From the NCBI GenBank assembly GCA_030621785.1, contig JAUXGZ010000016.1, forward strand, positions 1 to 32,754: a stretch of 32,754 nt of DNA. Direction: 5' to 3'. Positions 1 to 8,343 of the stretch are shown one piece after another. The notes beneath the pieces are model-generated. The model saw only the letters and a list, made by a program, of their open reading frames with translations. It was not told where the DNA came from and did no database searches. This DNA comes from Gammaproteobacteria bacterium. GTDB taxonomy: Bacteria > Pseudomonadota > Gammaproteobacteria > DSM-19610. How positions within the stretch are numbered: the first letter of the stretch is position 1; the number at the start of each line of letters is the position of its first letter. The position numbers were made by a program, and so were the translations under genes.

Positions 1-42
1 CCCTGTCGACCTGCCCCTGCAATACGTCAATTTCAGGGACTA

Positions 43-200
43 GTGCACCTCGTCACCCATTCCATAACTTATAATGGCCCCTTTTCTCACCATACTGCGT
101 TGCTCGTTGTCGCCATAGCCCTGCTATGACTCCGCCTCGCGCCTTGCCTGGTGAAAAAACGGGCTCATTCTAATGTTACAAAATGGGTGACGAGGTACAC
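43..200. repeat. 158-bp imperfect palindrome, MITE-like element
   Basis: The two ends are inverted copies: GTGCACCTCGTCACCCATT at 43-61 matches the reverse complement of 182-200 with a single clear mismatch. Pairing continues inward through a T-rich tract ending in CTCACCA on the left and its partner TGGTGAAAAAAC on the right, down to a central CATAG-CCCTG-CTATG hairpin at 114-128. The symmetry centre is near 121, so the whole element folds on itself. No transposase is encoded. The form fits a non-autonomous miniature inverted-repeat element or another dispersed hairpin repeat. It lies just past the stop codon of the dynamin-like gene, so it may also affect the 3' end of that transcript. I could not define a target-site duplication. 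Confidence 0.7.
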
Positions 201-207
201 ATATATG

Positions 208-2202
208 CTATATGGCTTCCTCGGCGATGCGGGCCGGGTCACCCGGTTTCGTTATCTGCTGGAGCTCCGCAGGCAGCGGCGCATGCAGGTTGCTGTACAG
301 TTGCCGAAGTTGCGTGAGTTGTGCCCGGGTATCGCTCAGGTTGGCATCCAGTTCCTTCAGGCGCGTTTCCAGGGTGTCGCGAGACTCACTGATACGCCGT
401 AGTGTTTCCAGGCGTTTTTCCATCGAGGCCTTGTGTCCCCTGATTTGTCGCACCAGTGGGTTCATCACCTCTTTCAGCCAGATGTTGGCATCCTGGTTGG
501 CCTTGAACAGCAGGCTGCGCGTGTGGCTGACCAGGGAAATAAAGAATTTCTTGATGACGACGGACTGTTCGGTCATGGTCGTGACCGGGCTGCGACGAAA
601 GGTTTCGGCTTCCTCGCAGAGTCTTTCCAGCTCGGCAGAAATGCCGGCAGTCGAAAACTGCTTGGGCGTCAGCTGCGGCAGGTTGTGTTCTTCGTGGAAC
701 TTTCGATACGTGGCCCGGATCAGCATACGGGTCTGTTCGGAGTGGGTGTCCACCTGCTCCATGATATCGCGCACACCGTTGAAGAAGGTTTCCATGCCGC
801 GTTTCATGCCGGACGTGGTCCAGGCCCCGGTCATATCTTCACGAGTCCTGTTAATGAGCTGGTCCAGGGTCTCCATGCTTAGCGCACTAAGCATATTGCG
901 AGCCTGGTTCTGCAGTAATCGCCGGCTGTTCTGAAAGCTTTCCACATTGCGCAGGTAGGCTGTCTGCTCTTCCCGTGACCGGGCCATCAGATGCATGATT
1001 ACGTCCGAGTTCTTGCCACGCAGGGAGCGCAACTCGGTTGCCTGGCCGGTTATTTCATTGTTGCGGGCGATGATTCGGTTGATATTCTCGTCCATCAGTC
1101 CGCCGATCTGGCTGAGCAGGTTGTCGCGCACGATCTGCTGGCGGTTTGGCAACACGGTTTCTGCGAGAAACTGTTCCAGTTCCGGTAAGCGACTGGCGTT
1201 CAGCAACGCATCATCTTCGCGTATTTTTCCTAGCAAGCCTTTCTGGGCGGACAGCGGGAATACCTGTTCCGGAGGTACCTGCAGTTGTGTGGCACTGGAC
1301 TGGCGCTGGGATTCGATGCTGGATGTCACGGCGTCCGGATGCTTGAGCTCATCCCACAATGTATCGATCTTGTTCAGCACGACCAGCAGGTTTTTTTGAT
1401 CCTGGTCGCGTACGGCGCGCACATGATGTTGCCACATTTCAAGGTCGCTATGGGTGACCCCGGTGTCGGCACCTAGCAGGAACAGGACTGCCTGGGCAGC
1501 CGGCAGCATGCTCAGGGTGAGCTCCGGCTCGTTACCAAGAGCATTGAGCCCGGGGGTATCGAGCACCACCAGACCGCGTTTCAGCAATGGGTGCGGGAAG
1601 CTGATCATGGCATGGCGCCAGTAGGGGATCTCGACCCGGTCGGGCAGTTTGCCACGGGCGCTGAGGCCGGGGTCACTGGCTTCGTGGTACAGGCCCAGGT
1701 CCCGTGCCCTGGCCAGTGGCACCTGTTTGGTCTTGACGACTTCGCGCATCGCTTCGGCGACCTGGTCGGGATTGTGGATGTGGAGATCAATCCGGGACCA
1801 GTGGACCGGGTCGTTTTTCAGATCGGAGATGCTGCTGTCGCGAAGTCGGGATTCGATGGGGAGCAAGCGAATGTAGGGCTTGTCGTCGTTGACATCGTAG
1901 AACAGCTCGGTCGGACACATGGTGGTGCGCCCGGCTTCCGACGGCAGTAATCGCTGCCCGTAGCGAGCAAAAAACAGTGCATTGATGAGTTCGGTCTTGC
2001 CGCGTGAAAATTCGGCCACGAAGGCAATCGTCAGGCGGTCCTTGCGCAGTGCCTCGACAGCCTCGAAAATGCGTAACTCCTGCTCAGGGCTGGTCAGCTG
2101 GCGTTCCTCCAGCCAGTCCTGGAATTGCTGTATCGTTGCTATCAGCTGGTCGCGCCAGCCCGAGTAGGATTGCAGGCGTTGATCGAGTTTGTCTTGCGTC
2201 AT
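208..2202 (-). CDS. Dynamin-like GTPase
   Basis: The protein has 664 residues with an N-terminal dynamin-type GTPase domain and a long helical C-terminal half. Visible motifs are a P-loop AEFSRGKT at about 63-70, G3 DTPG at 215-218, G4 NKID at 277-280 and a G5-like SAQKG near 320. The first P-loop residue, usually Gly, is Ala. The C-terminal third is rich in charged heptad-like sequence (for example around the segment ETRLKELDANLSDTRAQL), suggesting coiled coil. Bacterial dynamin-like proteins bind and remodel membranes; the role of this one is unknown. The start at 2202 is preferred over an in-frame one at 2322 because AGGAAA lies about 8 nt upstream and the extra 40 residues look like untranslated sequence. 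It follows proC-yggT on the same strand after 191 bp, so a separate promoter is possible. Confidence 0.85.
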   Translation of the reverse strand: MTQDKLDQRLQSYSGWRDQLIATIQQFQDWLEERQLTSPEQELRIFEAVEALRKDRLTIAFVAEFSRGKTELINALFFARYGQRLLPSEAGRTTMCPTELFYDVNDDKPYIRLLPIESRLRDSSISDLKNDPVHWSRIDLHIHNPDQVAEAMREVVKTKQVPLARARDLGLYHEASDPGLSARGKLPDRVEIPYWRHAMISFPHPLLKRGLVVLDTPGLNALGNEPELTLSMLPAAQAVLFLLGADTGVTHSDLEMWQHHVRAVRDQDQKNLLVVLNKIDTLWDELKHPDAVTSSIESQRQSSATQLQVPPEQVFPLSAQKGLLGKIREDDALLNASRLPELEQFLAETVLPNRQQIVRDNLLSQIGGLMDENINRIIARNNEITGQATELRSLRGKNSDVIMHLMARSREEQTAYLRNVESFQNSRRLLQNQARNMLSALSMETLDQLINRTREDMTGAWTTSGMKRGMETFFNGVRDIMEQVDTHSEQTRMLIRATYRKFHEEHNLPQLTPKQFSTAGISAELERLCEEAETFRRSPVTTMTEQSVVIKKFFISLVSHTRSLLFKANQDANIWLKEVMNPLVRQIRGHKASMEKRLETLRRISESRDTLETRLKELDANLSDTRAQLTQLRQLYSNLHAPLPAELQQITKPGDPARIAEEAI

Positions 2203-2393
2203 GCAATGTTTTCCTGAAAATTGTTTTTGTTCCGGCTGATTTCGAGCGGCCGGCAGCATTGCGCACCGGGCGCTCCCGTTCGTCCTAGCGGCCGTGTAGC
2301 GGCGGTCTTTAGCTGCTGTCACGTCACGCCGGGTGGCAATTTCTGCGGGTTACACCGGTGACATTTATGGCTTTATCGGTACCGGGCCGGGAT

Positions 2394-2960
2394 TCAGCCG
2401 GCCAGCTGGTAGAGCGGGGGTATAAGCAGCATTTTTGCCAGCTGGATGCCGACCAGGGCGATGATCGGGGACAGGTCCATACCGGAAACGGGTGGCAGCA
2501 AGCGCCGGCAGGGCCGCAGCACCGGCTCGGTGATGCTGTATAAGAGGGAGACGGCGGGATTATAGGTGCCCGGGTTGATCCAGCTGAGGATGACCTGGAT
2601 CAAAATGGCGAACAGGAAGACATTCAGCAACAGGCTAAGGAGCTCCGCCACTGCCAGCACCAGGATGGCAAGCAGGGATATCTGCTTGCCACGCAGCAGA
2701 ACAATCAGTCCCAGGGTGGCCATTTGCAACAGCAGCATCAGCAACAGTGAGCTGGTGTCGACTTTGCCGCTGGCGGGGATAATACGTCGCAGCGGAACCA
2801 GCAGGGGATTGGTCACCTTGACCAGGAACTGGCTCACCGGATTGTAGAAATCGGCGCGCACCAGCGCCAGCAGGAAACGCAGCATGATGGCCATAATGTA
2901 CAGGCTGGCTACCGTGCTGATGAGGAATTCCAGGGGGTTGGTAATGTAGCTGCTGCCCAT
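2394..2960 (-). CDS. yggT: YggT family integral membrane protein
   Basis: The 188-residue protein is strongly hydrophobic and built from two YggT repeats, each with paired transmembrane helices. Repeat one includes LRFLLALVRADFYNPVSQF followed by NPLLVPLRRIIP; repeat two includes IQVILSWINPGTYNP followed by EPVLRPCRRLLPP. This Asn-Pro and Pro-x-Arg-Arg pattern is typical of the family. It is an inner-membrane protein whose biochemical role is not established; relatives have been linked to osmotic or cation tolerance and to cell division or photosystem factors in other lineages. The start codon overlaps the stop codon of proC by one base (TGATG), so the two are probably translationally coupled. 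The proC-yggT pairing is conserved in many Gammaproteobacteria. Confidence 0.93.
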   Translation of the reverse strand: MGSSYITNPLEFLISTVASLYIMAIMLRFLLALVRADFYNPVSQFLVKVTNPLLVPLRRIIPASGKVDTSSLLLMLLLQMATLGLIVLLRGKQISLLAILVLAVAELLSLLLNVFLFAILIQVILSWINPGTYNPAVSLLYSITEPVLRPCRRLLPPVSGMDLSPIIALVGIQLAKMLLIPPLYQLAG

Positions 2961-3787
2961 CAGTCGGCTCCGAATTGTTTGGCCAGTTCGCGAGATCGGT
3001 CACATGCCGCTTCCAGGGCCTTGTTAAACAGTTCCCGTAGTTCGCCCTGTTCCAGAACCGCCAGGGCTGCTTCCGTGGTACCACCGGGAGAAGTTACCCG
3101 TTGGCACAGTGTGTGTACAGATTCTGTACTCTCCAGTGCCATTTTGGCGGCACCGAAGGCCGTCTGCAGGGCCAGTAAGCGGGAAGTTGGTGTGTCGAGC
3201 CCGAGTTTTTCGCCGGCCAGCTGCAGGGCCTCGATCACCAGAAACAGGTACGCCGGTCCGCTGCCGGACAGTGCGGTGACTGCATCTATCTGTTCCTCAT
3301 CATCCAGCCATACCGTCAGGCCCACGGCTCTGAGGATGGTTTCTGCTATATCTCTTTGATCAGCCGTTGTATTTTTGGTTGCATAGAGGGCTGTGGCACC
3401 ACTCTGGACGAGTGCGGGTGTGTTTGGCATGCAGCGTACAAGAGCGCATTCGCCACCCAGCCAGCGCTGCAGGTCAGCGGACCGGATACCGGCGGCAATC
3501 GAGATCACCAGCGGTTTCCCCCGCCGGACCGGTGCGGCCAGGTCGAGGGCTACCTGGTGCATCACCTGCGGTTTTACCGCCAGCAACACGACTTCGCAAT
3601 TCTCCATCGCGGCGAGATTGTCACTGGTGGTCCGAACCGGAAAGTGCTGGCGCAGCGCGGCCAGCTGGTCCGGGTCCGGGTCCGCGACCGAAAGTGTCTG
3701 CGGATCCCAGCCATTGGCAACCAGTCCACCAATCAGGCTGCGTGCCATGTTACCGGCACCGATAAAGGCTACTTGGGCATTTTTCAT
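2960..3787 (-). CDS. proC: Pyrroline-5-carboxylate reductase
   Basis: ProC reduces 1-pyrroline-5-carboxylate to proline with NAD(P)H, the last step of proline synthesis, in the cytoplasm. The 275-residue protein opens with a Rossmann nucleotide-binding motif, FIGAGNMA (about residues 8-15), has the internal CMPNTPALV segment, and carries the family signature AVTALSGSGPAYLF followed by the helical dimerisation domain. The start at 3787 gives the usual short N-terminus; a start four codons earlier (3799) is possible, and neither has a strong ribosome binding site. It is divergent from pilT, 135 bp away. In Pseudomonas the PLP-binding gene yggS sits between proC and pilT; here that gene is absent. 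Confidence 0.95.
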   Translation of the reverse strand: MKNAQVAFIGAGNMARSLIGGLVANGWDPQTLSVADPDPDQLAALRQHFPVRTTSDNLAAMENCEVVLLAVKPQVMHQVALDLAAPVRRGKPLVISIAAGIRSADLQRWLGGECALVRCMPNTPALVQSGATALYATKNTTADQRDIAETILRAVGLTVWLDDEEQIDAVTALSGSGPAYLFLVIEALQLAGEKLGLDTPTSRLLALQTAFGAAKMALESTESVHTLCQRVTSPGGTTEAALAVLEQGELRELFNKALEAACDRSRELAKQFGAD

Positions 3788-3922
3788 GGCGCAAACCATA
3801 CAGGATCACAAATGTCGGGTACAGGCTGCGCAGGCAGATTCGGAGGGTTGAGCCGGTACGGGTCAAGTTACACGTCCTGCGGACGATAAGAAAAATCTGA
3901 ATACAGTATTAAGGGGAAGCGC

Positions 3923-4960
3923 ATGGATATTGCTGAACTGCTCGCCTTCAGTGTCAAAAACGATGCCTCGGATTTGCATATTTCGGCCGGGTTACCACCC
4001 ATGATTCGTGTCGATGGCGACATACGCCGGATCAACGTGCCTGCATTGGACCACAAGACGGTGCACGGCTTGATCTACGACATCATGAACGACAAGCAAC
4101 GCAAGGATTACGAGGAATTTCTGGAAACCGATTTTTCGTTCGAAATCCCCAACCTGGCGCGTTTTCGTGTCAACGCCTTCAACCACAATCGTGGTGCGGG
4201 CGGGGTGTTTCGGACCATCCCTTCGACCATTCTGACGCTCGAGGAACTGGGTGCGCCGGCGATCTTCAAGGATATCTCCGATCAGCCGCGCGGCCTGGTG
4301 CTGGTGACGGGACCGACCGGTTCCGGTAAATCGACCACCCTGGCAGCGATGGTGGATCATGTGAATAATTCCATCTATGCCCATATCCTGACGGTCGAGG
4401 ATCCGATTGAATTTGTACACGAAAGCAAGAAATGCCTGGTCAACCAGCGGGAGGTACACCGCGATACGCTGGGCTTCAACGAAGCACTGCGTTCGGCGCT
4501 GCGTGAAGACCCGGATATTATTCTGGTCGGCGAAATGCGTGACCTCGAAACCATACGTCTGGCACTGACTGCTGCAGAAACCGGTCACCTCGTTTTCGGT
4601 ACCCTGCATACCAGTTCTGCTGCCAAGACCATCGACCGTATCATCGACGTGTTCCCGGCGGCCGAGAAGACCATGGTGCGTTCCATGCTGTCTGAATCAT
4701 TGCGCGCGGTCATTTCCCAGACGCTGCTGAAAAAAAGCGGTGGAGGCCGGATCGCGGCCCATGAAATCATGATGGGTACACCGGCTATTCGTAACCTGAT
4801 CCGTGAAGACAAGGTTGCGCAGATGTACTCCTCGATCCAGACCGGTCAGGCGGTGGGTATGCAGACGCTGGACCAGAACCTGAAGGAAATGGTGCAGCGT
4901 GGACTGGTCAGTCGGCAGGATGCCCGTTCCAAGGCGATGGACAAGGAACTGTTCCGCTAG
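3923..4960 (+). CDS. pilT: Type IV pilus retraction ATPase PilT
   Basis: PilT is the hexameric motor that depolymerises type IV pili and drives twitching motility at the cytoplasmic face of the pilus machine. The 345-residue length matches the family. Visible motifs are Walker A GPTGSGKS at residues 130-137, Walker B DPDIILVGEMRD, the His-box segment TGHLVFGTLHTSSA, and the C-terminal AIRNLIRED motif needed for retraction in studied PilT proteins. The N-terminus (IAELLAFSVKNDASDLHIS) is the usual PAS-like domain. A good ribosome binding site, AAGGGGAAG, lies just before the ATG. pilU follows after 45 bp in the same direction, so the pair is probably an operon. Confidence 0.97.
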   Translation: MDIAELLAFSVKNDASDLHISAGLPPMIRVDGDIRRINVPALDHKTVHGLIYDIMNDKQRKDYEEFLETDFSFEIPNLARFRVNAFNHNRGAGGVFRTIPSTILTLEELGAPAIFKDISDQPRGLVLVTGPTGSGKSTTLAAMVDHVNNSIYAHILTVEDPIEFVHESKKCLVNQREVHRDTLGFNEALRSALREDPDIILVGEMRDLETIRLALTAAETGHLVFGTLHTSSAAKTIDRIIDVFPAAEKTMVRSMLSESLRAVISQTLLKKSGGGRIAAHEIMMGTPAIRNLIREDKVAQMYSSIQTGQAVGMQTLDQNLKEMVQRGLVSRQDARSKAMDKELFR

Positions 4961-5005
4961 CGGATCTTCGGACAAGCAACCAACACATTAGCAAAAAGGC
5001 TGACA

Positions 5006-6121
5006 ATGGATTTTAATTCACTACTCAAGTTGATGGTGCACAAAAAAGCTTCTGATTTATTCATTACTGCCGGTATGCCGCCCAGCATGAAGGTGAACGG
5101 GCATATCAAGCCGGTATCCCAGTCGTCGCTGACGCCGGAGCAGGCGCGTGAGCTGGTGCTTTCGGTCATGAGTGCGGAACAACGCAAGGAATTCGACGAA
5201 AAGCACGAATGTAATTTCGCCATCAGCGCATCCGGTGTCGGTCGTTTTCGTGTCAGCGCCTTCTACCAGCGGAATCACTGTGGCATGGTGCTGCGACGCA
5301 TCGAGACACATATCCCGACGGTCGACGATCTGCAGTTGCCGCCGATTATCAAGAGCCTGGCCATGACCAAGCGTGGTCTGATTATTTTTGTCGGTGCGAC
5401 CGGTACCGGTAAATCAACCTCACTGGCGTCGATGATCACCCATCGCAATCACAACAGTACCGGCCATATCATCACGGTTGAAGACCCGATCGAATACGTA
5501 CACCAGCATGCCGGTTGCATCGTTACCCAGCGCGAAGTGGGTATCGATACCGAGTCGTTTGGTATGGCATTGAAGAATACCCTGCGTCAGGCACCGGATG
5601 TGATCCTGATCGGCGAGATCCGGACCCGTGAAACCATGGACCATGCCATTGTTTTCGCCGAAACCGGTCATCTGTGTCTTGCTACCCTGCACGCCAATAA
5701 CGCCAACCAGGCGATGGACCGCATGATCAACTTCTTTCCGGAAGATCGGCGCAACCAGCTGTTAATGGATCTGTCCCTCAATCTCAAGTCTATTGTGGCG
5801 CAGCAGTTGTTGCCTACCCCCGATGGCAAGGGGCGTCGTGTGGCGGTGGAGGTACTGATAAACACGCCACTGGCGGCTGACCTGATCCGCAAGGGTGAGG
5901 TGCACAAGCTCAAGGATCTTATGAAGCGCTCTAACCAGCAGGGCATGAAGACCTTTGATCAGGCGTTGTACGAACTGTATCGTGCCGGTGAAATCACCCA
6001 GGATGACGCCATTCACTACGCCGATTCCGCTAACGAGGTGCGCCTGATGATCAAGCTGAAAGACAGCGATGCGAATGCCGACAACGCCCTGGAAGGCGTT
6101 ACCCTGGTCGAAACACCCTGA
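5006..6121 (+). CDS. pilU: PilT-like retraction ATPase PilU
   Basis: PilU is the accessory retraction ATPase that works with PilT in twitching bacteria. The 371-residue protein has Walker A GATGTGKS, Walker B DVILIGEIRTRETM and a His-box segment TGHLCLATLHANNANQ. It differs from PilT in the expected ways: the AIRNLIRE motif is replaced by LIRKGEVHKLKDLM, and there is a longer acidic C-terminal tail ending in DALEGVTLVETP. AAAAGG lies a few bases before the ATG. It follows pilT directly and ends 51 bp before the convergent pyrK-like gene. No clear hairpin with a T-run is visible in that 51-bp gap. Confidence 0.95.
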   Translation: MDFNSLLKLMVHKKASDLFITAGMPPSMKVNGHIKPVSQSSLTPEQARELVLSVMSAEQRKEFDEKHECNFAISASGVGRFRVSAFYQRNHCGMVLRRIETHIPTVDDLQLPPIIKSLAMTKRGLIIFVGATGTGKSTSLASMITHRNHNSTGHIITVEDPIEYVHQHAGCIVTQREVGIDTESFGMALKNTLRQAPDVILIGEIRTRETMDHAIVFAETGHLCLATLHANNANQAMDRMINFFPEDRRNQLLMDLSLNLKSIVAQQLLPTPDGKGRRVAVEVLINTPLAADLIRKGEVHKLKDLMKRSNQQGMKTFDQALYELYRAGEITQDDAIHYADSANEVRLMIKLKDSDANADNALEGVTLVETP

Positions 6122-6172
6122 ATTCGCGCACGGTGCAGGGCCCGCGGGCCGATTCGGCAGGTTAAACCGTCG

Positions 6173-7060
6173 CTACCGAAACACTGATTGCGCCTCGAAC
6201 ACCGGGCCATCCACGCATACCCGTTTCATCGCCGGGCCCTGTTCCGTTTCCACTTCTACCACGCAGCCGGCACAGCCACCCACTGCGCAGGCCATGAACT
6301 CTTCCAGTGAGACCTGGCAAGGCAAATCGAATTCGGCCGCCAGGGCAGCCGTTGCGGCCAGCATGGGGTGTGGTCCACAGGCGAACACCTCTACCTGCGC
6401 GCGCTGCCGTTCATCCATAGCTTCCAGCCAGCAGCGTGCCAGATCAGTGATGTAGCCCTGGTAGCAGCCGGCATAGTCCTGCAGGCTTGCCAGCCGACTG
6501 GCTATGCCCAGGTCTTCCAGTAGTGGCATGGCGGCAATAACGCCATCCGGTATACCGGGCACCATGATTTTCGATGGCTGGCGGGTGAACGGGAAAGGAA
6601 CCTCGGAGCCCATCAGCACCAGCGGTGAGAAACCCTGATTCCTGCCGGCTGTAGCAAGCAACTCTCCGGCAAGAAATACCATGGGTGGAATACCGACGCC
6701 GCCACCCAGCAGCAGCGGTCGTGATCGTGCAGTATCGGGCTGGAATGGTTGCCCTATCGGGCCGAGTACACTGATCTGTTCACCGGGCTTACGCTTTGCC
6801 AGCAAGCGCGTTCCGGTACCGACCGCCTTGTAGAGAAAATCTACCCGTCCCGTGGCCGGGTCGGTGCGCATAATGGACAGCGGTCGACGCATAGCCAGCG
6901 AGGGGGCGCATTGCAGGTGGGCAAACTGACCGGCGCGTGCCGTAGCCGCACACCGTGGTGCGCGTACCTGTAGCACGTACTGTGCACCGTCATAGGCCTG
7001 GTGGGCCAGTATTTCGGCGGATTCCAGGAAAATGGTATCGCGGTGTGCCTTGTTGCTCAC
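6173..7060 (-). CDS. Dihydroorotate dehydrogenase electron-transfer subunit-like protein (PyrK family)
   Basis: This 295-residue flavoprotein of the ferredoxin-reductase type resembles PyrK, the subunit that passes electrons from dihydroorotate dehydrogenase to NAD+. It has the FAD-binding RRPLSIM segment, a nucleotide-binding LLGGGVGIPPMVFLA segment, and a C-terminal [2Fe-2S] motif CAVGGCAGC followed by a fourth Cys in KRVCVDGPVF. The start is a GTG at 7060 whose last bases overlap the pyrC' stop (GTGA), the only start fitting the operon; the reading frame extends further upstream but that part lies inside pyrC'. No dihydroorotate dehydrogenase gene is in the window. Most Gammaproteobacteria use a quinone-linked PyrD that needs no such subunit, so the partner is uncertain. 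Confidence 0.85.
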   Translation of the reverse strand: MSNKAHRDTIFLESAEILAHQAYDGAQYVLQVRAPRCAATARAGQFAHLQCAPSLAMRRPLSIMRTDPATGRVDFLYKAVGTGTRLLAKRKPGEQISVLGPIGQPFQPDTARSRPLLLGGGVGIPPMVFLAGELLATAGRNQGFSPLVLMGSEVPFPFTRQPSKIMVPGIPDGVIAAMPLLEDLGIASRLASLQDYAGCYQGYITDLARCWLEAMDERQRAQVEVFACGPHPMLAATAALAAEFDLPCQVSLEEFMACAVGGCAGCVVEVETEQGPAMKRVCVDGPVFEAQSVFR

Positions 7061-8343
7061 GACGCAGTGGCACCGAAAATGATTTGTCCGTCGCGCAGGG
7101 TATAGCGGGTCCGGCCCTTCATCTCCCAGCCGAGGAAAGGCGTGTTTGTACCCTGGCTGTTCATGCTGCTCGCGTCCAGTCGCCAGGTGGCCCCGGGGTC
7201 GAAAATGCATACGTCTGCCGGACTCCCTGCCGAGAGCCGGCCATAAGGCAGATTGAGAATTCCGGCCGGGCCGCTGGTGACCTGTTCGATGGCTTGCGAT
7301 AACGTCAGCAAATTCTCGTCAGCGAGCTTCAGGGTCAGTGGTAGCAAGCTGTCGATACCGGAAGCGCCGGGTTCGGTGATTGGAAAGGGCGCCAGCTTGG
7401 CGTCCGGTTCGTGCGGCTGGTGGTCCGAACACAGTGCGGACAATGTTCCGTCACGCAGGCCTTCCAGCAGGCCCTGGCGATCCAGCGGGGTGCGCAGTGG
7501 CGGGATGAAATGGTAGTCGGGGGAGAACCCGGAGAGTTCAACCTCGGTGAAGTGCAGGTAGGGGATGGCGACGTCGGCTGTCACCGGCAAACCGTCAAAG
7601 CGCGCGCGCGCCACCATGCGCACGGCACGTTGAGTGCTCAGGCGGCAAAAATGCGCCCGGGTGCCGGCCTGCTCAATCAGCGCCAGGTCCCGGGCCACGG
7701 CCACGGTCTCGGCGGCTTCAGGGATGCCGGGCAGGCCCAGTCGTGTGGCGATGTGACCTTCGTGCGCACAGCCACCGGCCTCCAGTGCGACATCGCTGGC
7801 GTGCAGGAAAACTGTCAGGCCAAAGGTTGCCGCGTATTCGAAGGCGCGGCGTTCTACCAGTGTGGATTGCAGCGGATGGTGGGCATTGCTGACGCCAACA
7901 CAGCCGGCTTGCTGTAGTGCCGCCATTTCGCTCAGGTGTTCCCCCTTCAGCTGGCGTGTCAGGGCGCCCAGTACCACGATTCTGCTGGCATTCGTCTGAC
8001 GTGCACGGTGACGGATCAATTCGACTACGGCGGGTGTATCGACCACCGGCATGGTGTCTGGCGGGCAGCACAGGGTGGTGATGCCGGCTGCAGCTGCGGC
8101 CCGACATTCGCTGTCGATACTGGCCTTGTGTTCCTGGCCCGGTTCACGCACCCGTGCGCACAGGTCAATCAGCCCGGGGACGACGCATAGACCACTGGCA
8201 TCGAGTTCGATATCGGCCGTGAAGCCATCCGGTGCCTGGCCGACTGCGGCTACCTGGCCGGCGGATATATACAGGTCCAGTGGTTCATCCAGCTGGTTGG
8301 CCGGGTCGATCAGGCGTCCGCCGTGTATTCTGATGTCAGGCAC
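7057..8343 (-). CDS. pyrX: Non-catalytic dihydroorotase-like protein PyrC' (PyrX)
   Basis: The 428-residue protein has the fold and layout of a type I dihydroorotase, but key metal ligands are gone. The usual Asp-x-His-x-His motif before Arg-Glu-Pro-Gly reads [10 protein letters not shown], placing Cys62 and Arg64 where the two zinc-binding His should be. The later H-x-x-H segment reads HFCRLST, with Arg for His. The DHQPHEP segment is retained. In Pseudomonas an inactive homologue encoded next to pyrB is required to assemble aspartate transcarbamoylase, and the same arrangement here suggests the same structural role. An active dihydroorotase must then be encoded elsewhere. The start is a GTG inside the end of pyrB (8-base overlap); a longer frame upstream lies wholly within pyrB. 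Confidence 0.9.
   Translation of the reverse strand: MPDIRIHGGRLIDPANQLDEPLDLYISAGQVAAVGQAPDGFTADIELDASGLCVVPGLIDLCARVREPGQEHKASIDSECRAAAAAGITTLCCPPDTMPVVDTPAVVELIRHRARQTNASRIVVLGALTRQLKGEHLSEMAALQQAGCVGVSNAHHPLQSTLVERRAFEYAATFGLTVFLHASDVALEAGGCAHEGHIATRLGLPGIPEAAETVAVARDLALIEQAGTRAHFCRLSTQRAVRMVARARFDGLPVTADVAIPYLHFTEVELSGFSPDYHFIPPLRTPLDRQGLLEGLRDGTLSALCSDHQPHEPDAKLAPFPITEPGASGIDSLLPLTLKLADENLLTLSQAIEQVTSGPAGILNLPYGRLSAGSPADVCIFDPGATWRLDASSMNSQGTNTPFLGWEMKGRTRYTLRDGQIIFGATAS

Noticed and set aside
2203-2322. Longer start of the dynamin-like gene adding 40 residues
   Set aside because: The AGGAAA site fits the ATG at 2202, and the added sequence looks untranslated.
3800-3922. Promoters for proC and pilT in the divergent gap
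   Set aside because: A TTGACC is present on the minus strand but no -10 at a proper distance; no plus-strand pair is convincing.
6122-6172. Possible bidirectional terminator between pilU and the pyrK-like gene
   Set aside because: There is a short GC-rich palindrome (GGGCCCGCGGGCC) but no T-run on either side.
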